64,000 nt of DNA from Dichomitus squalens LYAD-421 SS1 (lineage: Eukaryota; Basidiomycota; Agaricomycetes; Polyporales; Polyporaceae): contig NW_006766959.1 of assembly GCF_000275845.1 (NCBI RefSeq), forward strand, positions 56,589 to 120,588. Direction: 5' to 3'. Below the pieces are notes generated by a model. The model made no database searches. It worked only from the letters and a program-made list of their open reading frames with translations, and was not told the DNA's origin. The position numbers and the translations under genes were made by a program. This document shows positions 1-12,091 of this stretch, one piece after another (position 1 is the first letter of the stretch; each line of letters opens with the position of its first letter).

Positions 1-2331
1 TCACGAGGATAAAGTGAGGCCTGAACAGCCATCAACAAATGTTATCGAGCTTCAAGCAAGAAAGCGGCAGGCTCACCCAATGACATTTCCTACGCAGTAC
101 TACCAACCAAGGGGTAAATTCGTGGATGCGCATAAGTAAAGGGAAGGTACATACACCGACAAACGTGACCGCAGTTACGAAGGTCCGCTTCGTGAAGCCT
201 CCAACCTAATCCATGTTGTCATGTCAGTTTGTTCCGACGATACATACAGGAGACACATACGTTGTTAGAGATCATGACCAGCGAGAGCGAAAACCCCACA
301 GACTGGAACTGCGTGAACCAGAATGCGACAAGTCGGTTCCACTGCTGGTGAGATGGAAGGTATGTTAAGCAGGCTGCCGCGATGATGCAGGTGATATTCC
401 CTGCTGCCATCGTGATTACGCGCACTGCAAATACGGTGAGTAATAGCGAGAAGCGAATGTGGCTCGGCGTACTGTTCTTGAATCGCATGCAAATGAATCT
501 GCAAAGCTCTGAGCTGTACGTAGACTGCAATGATGGGGCGTCAAGACGAACCCTGCTGAGAGCAAACCGAAAATCTGCACGCCTGACGAGGCCGCATCGA
601 GAAGAGTACTTTGAAGCGTTGTGAAGCCCATGCCCTACAACAGAAAACTTAAGCAAGCCATGCGGCGGGAACTCGAAGAGATCACCAACCTTGATGATGA
701 TCGTGGAGAAGTTTGAGATGACACTGCGTAGAGGTGTCGATCATCGTAATATCGTAGGCCGACAAGCAGGAGGCTTACCCGTTGGGAATCTGAGCAGCAA
801 TCGAAGCTACAAACAGAAGCCAAGTCTTGGGGTCGATGAGGGCTTCTTGCACCTACGGAAGGGGAAGCGTGAGCTTCGCAACCAGCTCGAGACCGAAAGT
901 GACCTCACTTGATACCATTTGAATTTCTTATTCTTGACGCCCATCTTCCCCTCCGCAACACGCTTTACCGCAATGATCTTCTCTTCTTCAGTCAGGAAGC
1001 GAGCCTCGACGGGCGAGTCGGGGAATAAGAACCACAGCACGAACGAGTCTACGACTCAAATCAGTGCTCGCTCGTTATACCATACGAGGTTCACGTACAT
1101 GAGACGCTGATAGCTCCGAGGATCAGGAAGACATACTTCCAGAGGTCGATGGCTGGATGGGAGATGTGCCCAATACCATAGGCGACGAACCCTCCGAAGA
1201 TACCGGACCACCCGTTGAACGAGTACCAGATGAGCGAGCGAAAAGGCACCTCGTTCTGAGTATACCATATGGCAGTCAGGATGGTCATTCCGGGGGTCAC
1301 GATCGCTTCGAGGAGGCCCAAGAAGAAGCTAGGCACGAGAGTTAGCAGGAGCGACGTCGGCCTCGCAAGGACACGTACCGATTCGCCATCGTGCCCGCAA
1401 AATTAGTACATGCCGCGGTGCTACAAGAACACGAGTCTCAGGACTGCAACCAGGAGTCTGGGTTACCGATGACTTACGTTAGGACGATTGTACCCCATAT
1501 GAAGGTAGCTAGTTTATTGTCTCAGTAGCATACTCCGGCGATCGACGAAGACGACGTACTTATTGCCAAGACCTTCCCAGACGGGTAGTGCTGGAGCAAC
1601 CAACCATCGGGATAGTTCCCAACCAGATAGCCAATGCTATGGGCACGCGTACAATGAGTGGTAGCAAACCATCGGGCAAGGATAGCTCACTAGAATACTA
1701 CGAAAGCACGGACCAATATAGGAATAGGAAGCATCAACGGAGTCCGAAAGCACTTACCACTGGCGAACCAGCTGTACTGATCTCCGGTCAGATGCAATGC
1801 GCGCTTCATGCCGTACAGGTTGCCGTAATTCAGACTGTTCGATTTCGGTCAGAGTTACCAACGCGCTTGCGAGACAAAAGCACGTACGCCGACTTGTCCA
1901 CTGAGTATGCGTAAGTCACAGTGCGTAGGTTCATAATAGCCGAGAATTACAGATACTCAAGCCTTGACAAACACAAAGCTGAGGAGCCAGCGGTGAGTAT
2001 TCGTCACGTTCCGTCATGCGGTCAATAACGTACCATAGGCAGGATCCATATATCGATCTTCCTCGCGACCCTGCGAGCAATCGCATCAGCTCAGCAACTA
2101 TTGAAATGACGATGCCACTGAAAGTCACGGCAGTGCTTACCGTCTACTCTCCTCTGGAGTAACGCGCAAACCCGTCTGCTTCGCGACGTCGAACTCGTGC
2201 AGGCCCACATTCGCTTCGCTATCCGACTCAGACGTCGGAGTCTCGAGCACCTTCTCCGGGTCCCTCTCCTTGTCGTGGAGCGAGCCCGCATCATAAGCCG
2301 GGGACGGCGCCTTTTCCAAGCTACCAACCAT
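1..2331 (-). CDS. MFS transporter, allantoate permease (Dal5-like) family, 3' end cut by window edge
   Basis: Plasma-membrane proton symporter of the fungal anion:cation symporter branch of the MFS, whose members import allantoate, ureidosuccinate, nicotinate or similar small anions. Reading the minus strand from ATG at 2331, a hydrophilic Ser/Glu-rich N-terminus of about 64 residues leads into a segment reading VARKIDIWILPM. Short exons then give GMKRALHLTGDQYSWFAS, the long TM exon 1091-1336 with WYTQNEVPFRSLIWYSFNGW, and the central-loop signature FLFPDSPVEARFLTEEEK (about 1010). Later exons read TLQSTLLDAASSGVQIFGLL and QQWNRLVAFWFTQFQSVGF, then GFTKRTFVTAVTFVG and CVGNVIGP. At least ten introns are needed. 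The reading frame is still open at base 1, so the last TM helices lie outside the window. The family call is strong; the substrate cannot be read from sequence. ATG 2352 is an alternative start. Confidence 0.88.
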
Positions 2332-2872
2332 CGTGCGCAACTTCAGGATCACCTAGAAAGCGCCGGAAGCGAGGGTGTATGTCGAGATCAGCGAGCAAAG
2401 TAGCCGAAAGCAACAAACATCTCCCAGACTGCAGGGAGACGCTCTAAATATGTGCACTGCGGGAACGGACAGGGAAAGATGTCGTGCTCGCCAAGTGTGG
2501 TGGTGTGCTTCTCTCAGGCACCGAGCAAGACGTTCGCCATATCTTATCGGTGGTGGGGCCCCAGTGGCCGCTCCTCCCGGCCCTGTGGCTGGCAGAGAGA
2601 GCATCGCGGGCCGTGCTTAGGACGCATACATCGTACCTGTGTGCAGTAAAACCACCAATGAGACGCGATGAGCAAACAAACCAGGAACGGACGAAATCGA
2701 AAAGTAACATACCAAACCAAGGCGCCCAATCACGACATAACTGCGCGTCCCTACCAGACATGACTCGTTCGAAGTGCAAAGTCTAGTACTTACGACGGAC
2801 GACCTTGTATCCAAAATACATAAGTAACTAATACAGTACGCATTAACCCGTGAATGATACGCATAGTTCTAT
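2332..2872. other. intergenic, 541 bp
   Basis: This stretch lies between the start of the MFS gene and the stop of the DUF3533 gene, both on the minus strand, so it should hold the MFS promoter and the upstream gene's 3' UTR. The open frames in it show no family resemblance. I see no clear TATA box or repeat. Confidence 0.5.
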
Positions 2873-5586
2873 CTAGGCCACCGACTTTTCCTTGCCCTTC
2901 TCGATCTCTAACGGGGTATTCTCGGGGCTCTTGGACCGCGTCCGCGACTGCAGCGCGCGCAGCCGGCGCCGCTCTATGCGGCGCATGAGCCAGGTGAAGA
3001 GGGTTAGTGTTGCACACGACATGATGATCCAGGCGATGATGACCGCCGCGTTCCGGCCCAGGTGTGAGGCGGTGTTGAACATAATAGTCCGGAGCGCCTG
3101 TGACCTGTTGAACCGAAGGGCGATTAATGCCAAGACGTGTAAGCAGAGGGAGGCGGAAGCATACATATTCCTGAAGATGAAGTCAGCCGACATGGCTAAA
3201 TCCAGGAACGAGGGGCAACGTACCAGATGGGGAAGCCGTTACCGTATGAGTAGAAGGGGTTTTGGAGCTCGTCAGGGAGCACGACGGGCGAGACGTTGTA
3301 TAGAATCTAGTCATCACAGCGATGTCAGCGCGTACCGGGGCGCAGATGCGTCAGCACACATACCAAGACAAAAAGGAAAAACGGTATGAATCGTGGCGTG
3401 AAGATCGTGATCATAGCCTCAAGCGAGAGGCCGAGCGAGGCCATGCCGAGGTAGATGTATGCGAACGAGATAATGAAGCCTGCGCCTTCGCCGAACCTGC
3501 GCGAACGGGGATGAACACTTGTTCGCTAGCGACAAGCAAATCAAGACACGCACTTTGTCCCGAGAGGGAGCTTGAATGCGACGTTGATGAGCGCAAAGCT
3601 CATGCTCAGCGGGAAGTACGCGAGCAACGGAACCAGGATGCGGAGCCCAATGTATGGCAGGAAATCCATGTGTGGGCCGACGATAGCTCGTGCTGTGGAG
3701 TTTGCCATAGTCTGGACAGGCCATCAGTCTACGGAGCGGTCCTGGTAGTGAAATCGCATACAATCATGAACCTGAAGGGAAATGTCAACATAGGGCTGTA
3801 GCCAGATGCCAAAGTGCGACTCACGAGAAAATGCATAGAAAGATGTTGCCGACAAGCGTAACAGCCTGTGCGGCTGGGGCACTTCAATTTCCGTTAAATG
3901 GTCTGCCTCTGACAAGATGCGACAGGACCTACTTGTACGGACGGAGGTTGACCATCGTCCAACTGATCGCAGGAGCAATCGTCTGAGGGGCAGTGGCGAT
4001 GAGTTGGAGAGCCGTAGCGTTCGGCTGGCCGTTGTTATTGATCTGCGCGAAGTACCGCTGAGCGCTCGCCGTGGCGTAAGTAGTTGTAGTCTCTTGTAAC
4101 ATTGCGGTTGTGAGTGGAACAAGGTAGTTCCCCGTCGCAATCTCTTGACGAGCCTACGGCGGCGCGTGTCAACAGGACTTCGATGTACTCGTGTCGGAAG
4201 GAGGCGGACAGACCTGGGAGTAGAAGACCTTGATGGCCGACGTCGGGTCGTACGTCGTGTCGCCGACCTGTCGAGCAAGCGACAGCTTTTGCGAGATGTT
4301 TTCTTGGACTGGAAGATCAATGTGAGTGCGATGCGGCTCGTACGGTATGTCGTTCTAAGTCAAAAGGCGAGTACAGTCTCGGCACTCGAGGGATGAAATG
4401 TTCTTGGAGGACGATAGCGCCTCAGTGCCTGCCAAGCGCTGCCAGGATCATGTCCGTTCCTCTTTGACTGGCTGGGTCCAAGGGATGGGATGAAGCAAAG
4501 CCTAGCCTCGCAAGTCCTGCTTCTGGTCGCTTGCCGGACGCTCCGTTCGGCAGCAGCGCGGGCTGAGATGCCGAGCGTGCCGATATGGGCGCTCCAGATG
4601 CCGAGAGGTTCGTAGCGCAGCCCAAACGTGCCAGCGGCGACATGTAACAACCCGATAGCAGGGAACACAGCGAAGAACAAACGTGCGAAGGCGGCGTCAT
4701 ACCCGTATAAAATGAGAGACTTGAGCAAAACAAACGCCCCACTCACCTACTACTGCGATCCATATCTGCTCCTGAGCGACCATGATAGCCAAATCATCGT
4801 CGCTGCCGACGACGTCCGGGTCCATGACCTGCCAGTTGAGCCGAGGGCCTGGCGGTGCGTACTTGCTCAACGCAGCCACCAAGCCCTGGCCAACGCGGCC
4901 AGTGTCGCGGCTGACGAACCATGCGTCTAGGTTCCCTGTCAGCTTGGCGGAATTGGCGAGAGCGCCCCAGTAACTAGACGAAGAGCGTCAGCGAAGTCCA
5001 TTCCCGGAGTTGATATAGTTCATGGAGTAGCTTCCAGTCTTGACGGCATGCATGAAATGCGCACGTGCTGAGTGGCGTGTACGGTAGGCGTACATAGTAC
5101 AGTTCTTTCTCTCGACGACTTGAAGGACGCCGGCTCGTTCGCCAACGAATACCCATGTCTTCAGACCGAATGCACTCACACAGGGAGAGTGATCCACATG
5201 AGGACCATGATTAATGCTGTTGCCCGGGCAATAATGATGAAGTATTCCCTGCGCAAGGGTGCAAATCGTGGGGAGAAGACTGTTTGGTCCGTTCGGGCGG
5301 CCGCAGATGAGCATCGCGCCGAAGAACAACGAGAGGTGACGCGAAACTCACAGCCATAGTGCCCGGGCACTTCCGTGGGTTCATCAGGCAGCAACGAAGG
5401 CTTCCTGGAGGGTTTGTTCTCGCCGTCGTCTCGGACCTCCTGCTGGACGATGCCGCTCGAGGCTCGGGACAGTGGTGATTGTGCCGTGTGGTCGGCATGC
5501 CGATCTGCCGAAGACCCGTGGCCGATGGATTCCGCAGCGTGGTAGGGCTCTACGGCATCCGTCCGGCTGGAGGCAGACGCATCCAT
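2873..5586 (-). CDS. SNG1-like DUF3533 multi-pass membrane protein
   Basis: Homologue of yeast Sng1 (nitrosoguanidine resistance protein, DUF3533), a family of membrane proteins linked to drug and mutagen tolerance and membrane lipid asymmetry. ATG at 5586 opens a hydrophilic tail of about 80 residues ending PDEPTEVPGHYG. After an intron the first membrane span reads REYFIIIARATALIMVLMW, then YWGALANSAKLTGNLDAWFV, the start of the extracytoplasmic domain. Spliced frames continue with LNWQVMDPDVVGSDDDLA (about 4830), TTYDPTSAIKVFYSQARQE (about 4200) and QTIAPAISWTMVNLRPY (about 3950). The C-terminal block has the family's usual spans: FIISFAYIYLGMASLGLAYEAMI..PRF (about 3450), DELQNPFYSYGNGFPIWN, and the last TM pair from NMYASASL to the Arg/Lys-rich tail ending EKGKEKSVA at the stop. 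More than seven introns. The call rests on the order of these segments; role in this organism unknown. Confidence 0.82.
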
Positions 5587-5797
5587 CTTCCAGTAGCCGT
5601 GGGGGCGAGTACTTATCGGGGAGCAGACGTGGTCGCCGTCGAGGACAACGGCGGGCGACGTCCGTTGCTCTCGCTCTCCCCCGTGTCCTCGCCCTCGCCT
5701 GCCACGGCCGATGGGCGTTCACCCCACCTCCATCATTCTGATCAGATAGCATACAGCCGCGTTGCTATCTAGTGTTGCTTACCGGATTCCGAACAAG

Positions 5798-5869
5798 TCC
5801 GATATGGTGTAGTGGCTAACATTATCGCCTCTCACGCGATAGCCCGGGGTTCGATTCCCCGTGTCGGAA
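5798..5869 (+). tRNA. tRNA-Glu (anticodon CUC), copy 1
   Basis: A 72-nt cloverleaf can be folded by eye. The acceptor stem is TCCGATA against TGTCGGA with one T-G pair. The anticodon stem ATCGC/GCGAT holds loop CTCTCAC, so the anticodon is CUC (Glu, codon GAG). The T arm contains GGTTCGATTCC, which is also the B box. There is no intron. A T-rich stretch from 5870 (TTTG then TTTTT) gives a Pol III terminator. It is identical to the copy at 35548. Confidence 0.96.
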
Positions 5870-5880
5870 TTTTGCTTTTT
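5870..5880 (+). terminator. Pol III oligo-T terminator of tRNA-Glu copy 1
   Basis: Directly after the discriminator base the + strand reads tttg followed by a run of T, the usual RNA polymerase III stop signal. Confidence 0.7.
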
Positions 5881-6102
5881 CGACGAGGGCGCAACCCGTT
5901 TTCTTCCACTTTGTTATTACTCCACTAACTGTCGCACACTTTCTGTGCATTCAGGAAACGGATGACTGCTCAAAATGCAACTTGAATCACATTCATTCCA
6001 GCATCGAACCAAAGTACTCTGCTAACTCCATCAGTTTCACCATCCATCCGCGCCGCCGCTCACTTCCTCCAAGTCTGCGACGTCAAATTGTTCCTGTGTT
6101 CT

Positions 6103-6503
6103 TCACAACAGAGCTGCAATACCGTCGGGGATGCAAGCATCCGGCTAGGGGACAATGTGAATATTTGCCAACAGCCAATACGAAAAGCCACCGAAATCCT
6201 CACGCCAATGTCAGACAAATTGGTGATGTCCAAGGCTTCGGATAGGATAACGAGAACGCCTGGGGCCAAGGACGAGACGGAGGTGCAAGTCCAGCTGACG
6301 ACAGTGGTCCCCAAAATATCGATATCAGGGCATCCTGAGCAAGCTGCGCCGACCGTGGTGCAAGTCAGACCGAGATCTCCGCCTTCGCCACTGCAGACCA
6401 GGCCGCTAGCCTCGCGAGTTTCGAGAGTAGTCGGCGAGGCGGCGGCTGCAGTGACGATGGTCGCGACTGCGACAAGCTTGAAGACGGCGGTGGTGAACTG
6501 CAT
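6103..6503 (-). CDS. small secreted cysteine-containing protein
   Basis: ATG at 6503 starts a clear signal peptide, MQFTTAVFKLVAVATIVTAA with cleavage expected around AAASP. A short mature chain follows, with cysteines in the pattern LVCSGEGGDLGLTC, AACSGCPDI and SWTC. The frame stays open to 6060 if unspliced. A better model removes an intron at 6145-6203 (GTGAGG...CTAG), giving a 114-residue protein ending DIGPDACIPDGIAALL at the stop 6103-6105; that ending resembles other small secreted basidiomycete proteins. It does not have the CC doublets of a hydrophobin. A TATA-like element lies about 125 bp upstream. Function unknown; an extracellular or effector-like role is possible but not shown by sequence. 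Confidence 0.62.
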
Positions 6504-6626
6504 ACTGTTGGAAATGCGGTAGGGTAAGCAGGAAGGAAGTCGGGACAGAGAGAAATGCCTCGCTCACTTTGGCTGGGTTGTAAGTGCTGAATGAGTACTT
6601 GCTGCAGTACACAGCCAGCAGTACGG

Positions 6627-6632
6627 TTTATA
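6627..6632 (-). promoter_or_regulatory. TATA box of the small secreted protein gene
   Basis: The minus strand reads TATAAA about 125 bp upstream of the ATG at 6503, a normal distance for a fungal core promoter. Confidence 0.5.
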
Positions 6633-7578
6633 AAGACTTCCCGAGCGTCTGATTCCCCCTCTTGCGGCATATTATCTTGGGTCTTCCGACGCTGTTCATG
6701 CCAATAAATCTGACATGAAATATTCGCGAACGTACGACGGCGTAGCTCAGGCTGTCACCCAGGTACATGGCTCCGCGGAGTGCCATTGGAGTGCGATACT
6801 CGCCCGAGCTAGTCTTTAGTGTTGTTTGACTTCCTCGCAGAATCACTCTCCTTTTGCACTCCGCCGCCTCTAATTGACATGCAGCAGACAGATAGCGGAT
6901 ATTCAATAATGAATGACTGCATTCGCTTGCCTATTGGATTTTTTATGATGAGCAACCAGCGTGCTTTCATTATCCACGCACATCATGTCCAGAGAAATTC
7001 ATGCATGCTACAGCAGAAACAGGGTGCTCTGCCGAGTGCGCGTAGAGCCTTGAAGCATCTCTGAATCAAAAATGAGTAAGCAATCGTCCAGATACTCAAC
7101 TGACCCGCTCGCCCTGTCATTCGGGCCCGCCTGACTCACAGCCAGAATAGAGCATGCACCGGCAGATCGTCACCAGAAGCATGAATGACAGTATGAATTG
7201 TGGGTCCGACACAAGCTTCTCCCGGTGGTACATTCATTGCCCGTAGCCGGTACTGCTTCGCACGGGATGTTGAGCTAAATGTCAATTAGGCTAGGGCGGT
7301 GCACCCTGGTCTACGCAGCGAGGGGCGTCAAACAGCCGTATAACCTTTGCTGCGCGTGCGCTGCGAGATCAGCGAGTGACATCTGGTGCGTCATCACATG
7401 TGCTCTCCATCATAGGCACATTGTCGCTGAGAATGCAGGTGAGAGGAATGGTCGGCATATCTGTAGATGGCACCGTCTGTGAGCAGCTCTGACGAGGCCA
7501 TAGCAGTAACGCCTGTCGAAGTAAACTTTCAACATATGTTTCGTTTTCTCCACGAGCTGATGGGATCACATGGGTCCG
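6633..7578. other. intergenic, about 0.95 kb
   Basis: Between the secreted protein promoter and the stop of the urea-carboxylase-like gene. Short open frames only; none resembles a known family, and no RNA gene or repeat was seen. Confidence 0.45.
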
Positions 7579-10500
7579 TCACTCAAAGTAGACGAGCGGA
7601 TCACCTGCCTGGACGGTGCCGCCCTCTCGGACCCCACGTCCAAACCCTACCACCTTCCGACCAACGTTCTCTTCTTCTGCTTGGACGTTCACCTCGGTCT
7701 TCATCGCTTCGAGAATTATGAGAACATCCCCAGCAGACTTGACAACGTCTCCGATGGAGCACTTGATCTTCCAGACTTGTGCCGTCAGTGACGATGTGAC
7801 GCACGGGCCTCCATCGCCTCCTGCAAAGCGAGTCAATCATACCCCAGGGAGCACGGAACCCATCGAAAACGTACCCGGGTCGATGGGCTCAGGCACAGCT
7901 GACCGACGGGCTTCCAGCTCTTCACGACGCTGCTGGTCCCATTCCGCAAATAGAACTTTCTCGCTGTTGGGTACTGATCAATGAAGTATGCGTGGCGTCG
8001 TATGTCTCACGCTTACCGTGCCTCTTCGGCAGCGACTCCACGTGCCTGCCTTTCCTTGAAATGTCTGACTTCGTCACTAATGCCGCGCACAAAGGCGGTA
8101 TATTCCGCCATAGAGAAGGTCCGGTCCTCAATCCTGAATGCGTATTGTCCAGCATCAAAGCGATTCTCGGCCTAATCATGCCGGTGGGTAAGCGGCCATG
8201 TGAAGACTTGAAGTACTGCTCACCTGTAGATACTGTTCCTCGCTGACTGCTTCAAAGACCACCTGACCACACTTGTCAATCAAGACTACTCAGGACAGTC
8301 AGCGGTTCTTACTTGATCGAAGGGCCGCAATAGCCAAGGACTATCGGGGCTAAAGTCGCGCCCCTTGCCCCAGGTCTGCCATGGAGGTAGCGTCCTGCCG
8401 AATAGCTGATAACCGCCGGGAGACTGGATAGGGTATATTGCAGCGACGAGACCGGCGATGCCGATTGCGCCCTGAAGGTCGGTCAGCAAAGTTAGCGCCA
8501 AATCTATAGCTACTTCGGATGCACGCACCCGAGGCGTATACGTTCGCGAGGGATTCATCTTTTGTCCTACCAGTCTGGAACGTGGATCAATCTATACGTC
8601 CTGATGTCATCCGCAGGAACCGGTGGTAGACTTCAATATTCATACGCACCGGGACTAGGAAAGGGCAGGCTAGGTAAAAGCCTACGCCGAGGACAAGCTA
8701 ACCGACAACATGAGGTGGGCGAATCATGCCAGCGTGCGCTGAACTTACCCAGTCAGTGCCAACCAGCTTCTTCAAGGCCTCTTCCGCGTTCTCGAAACCG
8801 TTGTTGCGAGCCAGATACTCTATGTTGCTGGGCAGATAGGCAGCTGTCGCGCGGGTACTCCGCATGTACTTCTCCAGAGCTTCGCGGTTCCACCGGTCGT
8901 CGAGTACCGTGGGAAACGTAATCCGACGGCCCGGAAAAGTAAGCGACTCGACGCTGGCAGGAAGTGAGTGTTCAGCATTGATGAGCGACGCGAGCACTGC
9001 TGCTTGCGTGGAGATGAGTGGGTCAAAGTGAACCTTGTTGAGATTTGCGTTAGTTGCGGCTGTATTCCTGATCGTTAGGAGGCCACTGACCATCGTTGAG
9101 CGAATGCACGGTGCAAGGAACCATATTCCGGGTATGGCACATCTTCTGATCTCGGTCTCGAACGCGTGGATCCGAGCGCGTACCGCGAAGTCGAGCGTCA
9201 TCTCGCCACATTCAACTAGAATTGCCGAATCCCCAGCTTGACGAAATACAACCCCGGGACGTCCGCTGGAAGGGTCGGGATGCGTATCATGCAAGCGAGG
9301 GTCGATATCATGGTCTGTGGCGTTCAACGTAGGAAGGAAGGGCGGGAAGGATCTCGAAGAACTCGTTGCTTCTTGCATCTCCCGGAAGAATCGCTCTTCC
9401 GCTTGGTACAGACCGATCGCTTGTTGGTAAGAGATACGCTTGAATCTCACTGTAGAACCTGCCCGTAGTTGTCCTAGCTTCCATCTGTAACCGCCTGAAT
9501 ATGACTTCGTAGCACCACTCTGAATACGGCACTCACAGCTCTGCGCTTGCGATCGTACACACACAAACATAGCCTCCCATGTCCGGACCTTCGTTCGTCA
9601 AGATAACAGGCGTGTCACCATTCACATTGACTGTCCCGAAAGCATATCCGTTGTCGAGTATGTTGCTCGGGTGCGATCCGCCTTCGCCGCCATTCTCGCG
9701 CGCCCATGCGATACGGGGGCCTTCGAGGCGGACGCCCATCCGATTGCTCGCAGCGCTAACAGTCCACTTCGTCGTAAAGAACTTCGCGATGCCTTGCTCT
9801 GTGATGAACGTTGGATCGCTTTGCGGGCCGGAGAGAACATGTATAGTCCAGTCGGAGGGATAGATGGGAATGAGATGTTCTGGAAGCGCAAGCGCCGACT
9901 CCTCTGCAGCGCCAGGAGCGCAGTCGCCAAGGACAACCTGATCTCCAGCTGTAAGCCCGCGCCCTTGGTACCCTCCCAAACCCATTGAAGTCGACTTCGA
10001 GCCCAGATATTTCGGTATCTCAGGAAATCCTCCTCTCATCGCGAGATACGCACGCATGCCGGTGCCTTGAATGGGACCGATGGCAAGCTTCGCACCTGCC
10101 GGGACGGCGACTCGTTTCCACGTTCGTATCTCGTTCCCATCGACCGTCACTTTCGCGGAGGCGCCAGTCACGGCAACGACAGCTGCGACATGGAAGAGAA
10201 GACGGCATCCTGTGAGTGTAGCCTCAAGACCTTCTGTGCCAGGATCGTTGCCGACGAGAATATTTGCGATACGGAAGGCAAGAGAGTCCATAGGACCGCT
10301 ACGAGGGATGCCAAGACCAATGCGGCGACCAGGATAATCTTGCACTGTCGTCTCCAACCCACCGCTCAGGACTGTGAAGGCTCTAAGTGCCGATAGTCAG
10401 TGTGGGTTCTTGATGTCATAAAGCAATACGAACTTTGGGACGAAGCTGAATGTATGCAAGAATGTCGTAGTCGCGTTCCCAAATTGAAATGTTTGCGAGC

Positions 10501-12091
10501 CACATATAGCAAGGAGGTACTGGACGTTGTTAGGAGGACCGAGCACTTCCGTCTCCTTCAAGACAGATGTGAGGCGTTGGATAGCCTCAACGCGAGTCGA
10601 CCCTGTGACAACGAGTTTGCACGCGAGTGGGTCGTAGTACGGAGTGATGGTCGTTCCGGACTCAACCCAAGATTCGACCCGCAGCCAGTCTACTTCTGGG
10701 AGCTTGACCTGCTGAAGAACGCCGGGGCAAGGCTTGAATTGCGCTGCCGGATTTTCACAGTACAGACGAACTTCGATAGCGTGACAGTGGGGTGGCGCCT
10801 CGTAGAGTGCTTGATTAAGGAAAGGATGGGATAGGATTTCAGAACTCTTGCCATCGTGCCGTGCAATGCCTTGCAAGATCATCAATTCGACGATGTCGAG
10901 ACCCGGGTTGACTTGCTCAGTGACAGGATGCTCCACCTACACATTGCCATTTGAATCCTCAGCATGCCTACACCTACAAAGCTCAAATAGCCCACCTGCA
11001 GTCGTGTGTTCATTTCCAGGAAGAAGAATTCACCACTGACATCGTCGACGAGGAACTCCACAGTCCCTGCGGACTCGTAAGTGACATGCTCGGAGAGACG
11101 GACCGCTGCGATGCACATCTTCTCTCGGATATCTGCGATACGGCTAGCCAGATAAGCAGAAGTTGCAGGATGGTCACGGGGACTGACCGGGGTGCCGAAG
11201 CATGAACGGGCTGGGAGCTTCTTCTATGACCTTCTGGTGCCTCCTCTGTACGCTGCATTCGCGCTCGCCCATATGGATAGCGTGGCCGGCCCCGTCACCG
11301 AACACCTGTACGATCATTGTCTATAGTATTCCGAAAGGAGAAAGACGCCGTAACGTACCTGTACTTCCACGTGCCGTGCGGCGAGATAGTACCTCTCAAT
11401 GAACAATCCATTGTTATGGAATAGCGTCTACGACAGATTGAGAAGATAGACTTGTATTCCCAAGAAGGCACAAGAAACGGCTCACCTCTGCGCGGGCTTG
11501 AGTACCTGCAAACCTGGCTCTCAGTTCGTCGACCGTGGCGCATACCACTAGCCCCATGCCGCCTCCGCCAGCTGTCGACTTGAGCATCACCGGAAAACCT
11601 ATCTCCTCAGCAGAGGCAACAGCCTCATTCATATCTTGCAGCAAGCCATTCGACCCGGGCACCAGCGGAACATCTACCTCCCTGGCAAGCTCGCGCGCGC
11701 GATGCTTCAGCCCCATAGCTTCGATCGTCTCCGCCCGCGGCCCAAGCCAGATTACTCCCGCATCCGCCACCTTCCTCGCGAAGTCACTGTTCTCCGAGAG
11801 AAAGCCATATCCTGGATGGAGTAGAGTTACGCCTCGCTCCTTGCATACAGCTATAATGGCCTCCGCATCTATGTATCCGCGCGCATTGGAGACAGGGTCT
11901 TCGTCTTGTTCGCGGAGAGGTGCCGCTTCATCTGCAAGAGTGACGTGCGGGGAGGTCGCGTCGGAGCGTGTGTACACAGCAAGCGTGCGTATTCCTAGAC
12001 GTTTCGCGGTGCGCAGGATACGCACCGCAATCTCGCCGCGATTTGCAACGAGGAGCGTATGAGTCGATGCGCCAGAGTCGAGGTTCATCAC
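7579..12091 (-). CDS. urea-carboxylase-type biotin-dependent carboxylase (BC-KipA-KipI-BCCP) without amidase domain
   Basis: Biotin enzyme with the full urea carboxylase layout in a chain of about 1200 residues. The first exon (11486-12091) opens the biotin carboxylase with [20 protein letters not shown] and the ATP-grasp loop [14 protein letters not shown]. Catalytic motif [18 protein letters not shown] spans the intron near 10940. Domain C follows, with [13 protein letters not shown]. The carboxyltransferase comes next: AHS2/KipA with [20 protein letters not shown] and GLEATLTGC (9533-10357), then AHS1/KipI with [30 protein letters not shown] and [17 protein letters not shown] (about 8300-9570). 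The C-terminus carries biotinyl site EAMKTE (Lys modified) and stops at 7579. Fungal Dur1,2 has an amidase (allophanate hydrolase) domain; here the chain begins directly at the BC domain. Expected reaction is ATP- and bicarbonate-dependent carboxylation of urea or a related amide, or a role with the LamB/YcsF protein at 42252. I saw no broken catalytic motif. At least ten introns. Confidence 0.9.

Noticed and set aside
6103..6503. Hydrophobin
   Set aside because: The eight-cysteine pattern with two CC doublets is absent.
7579..12091. Pyruvate or acetyl-CoA carboxylase
   Set aside because: The region after the biotin carboxylase is KipA/KipI (AHS2/AHS1), not the carboxyltransferases of those enzymes.
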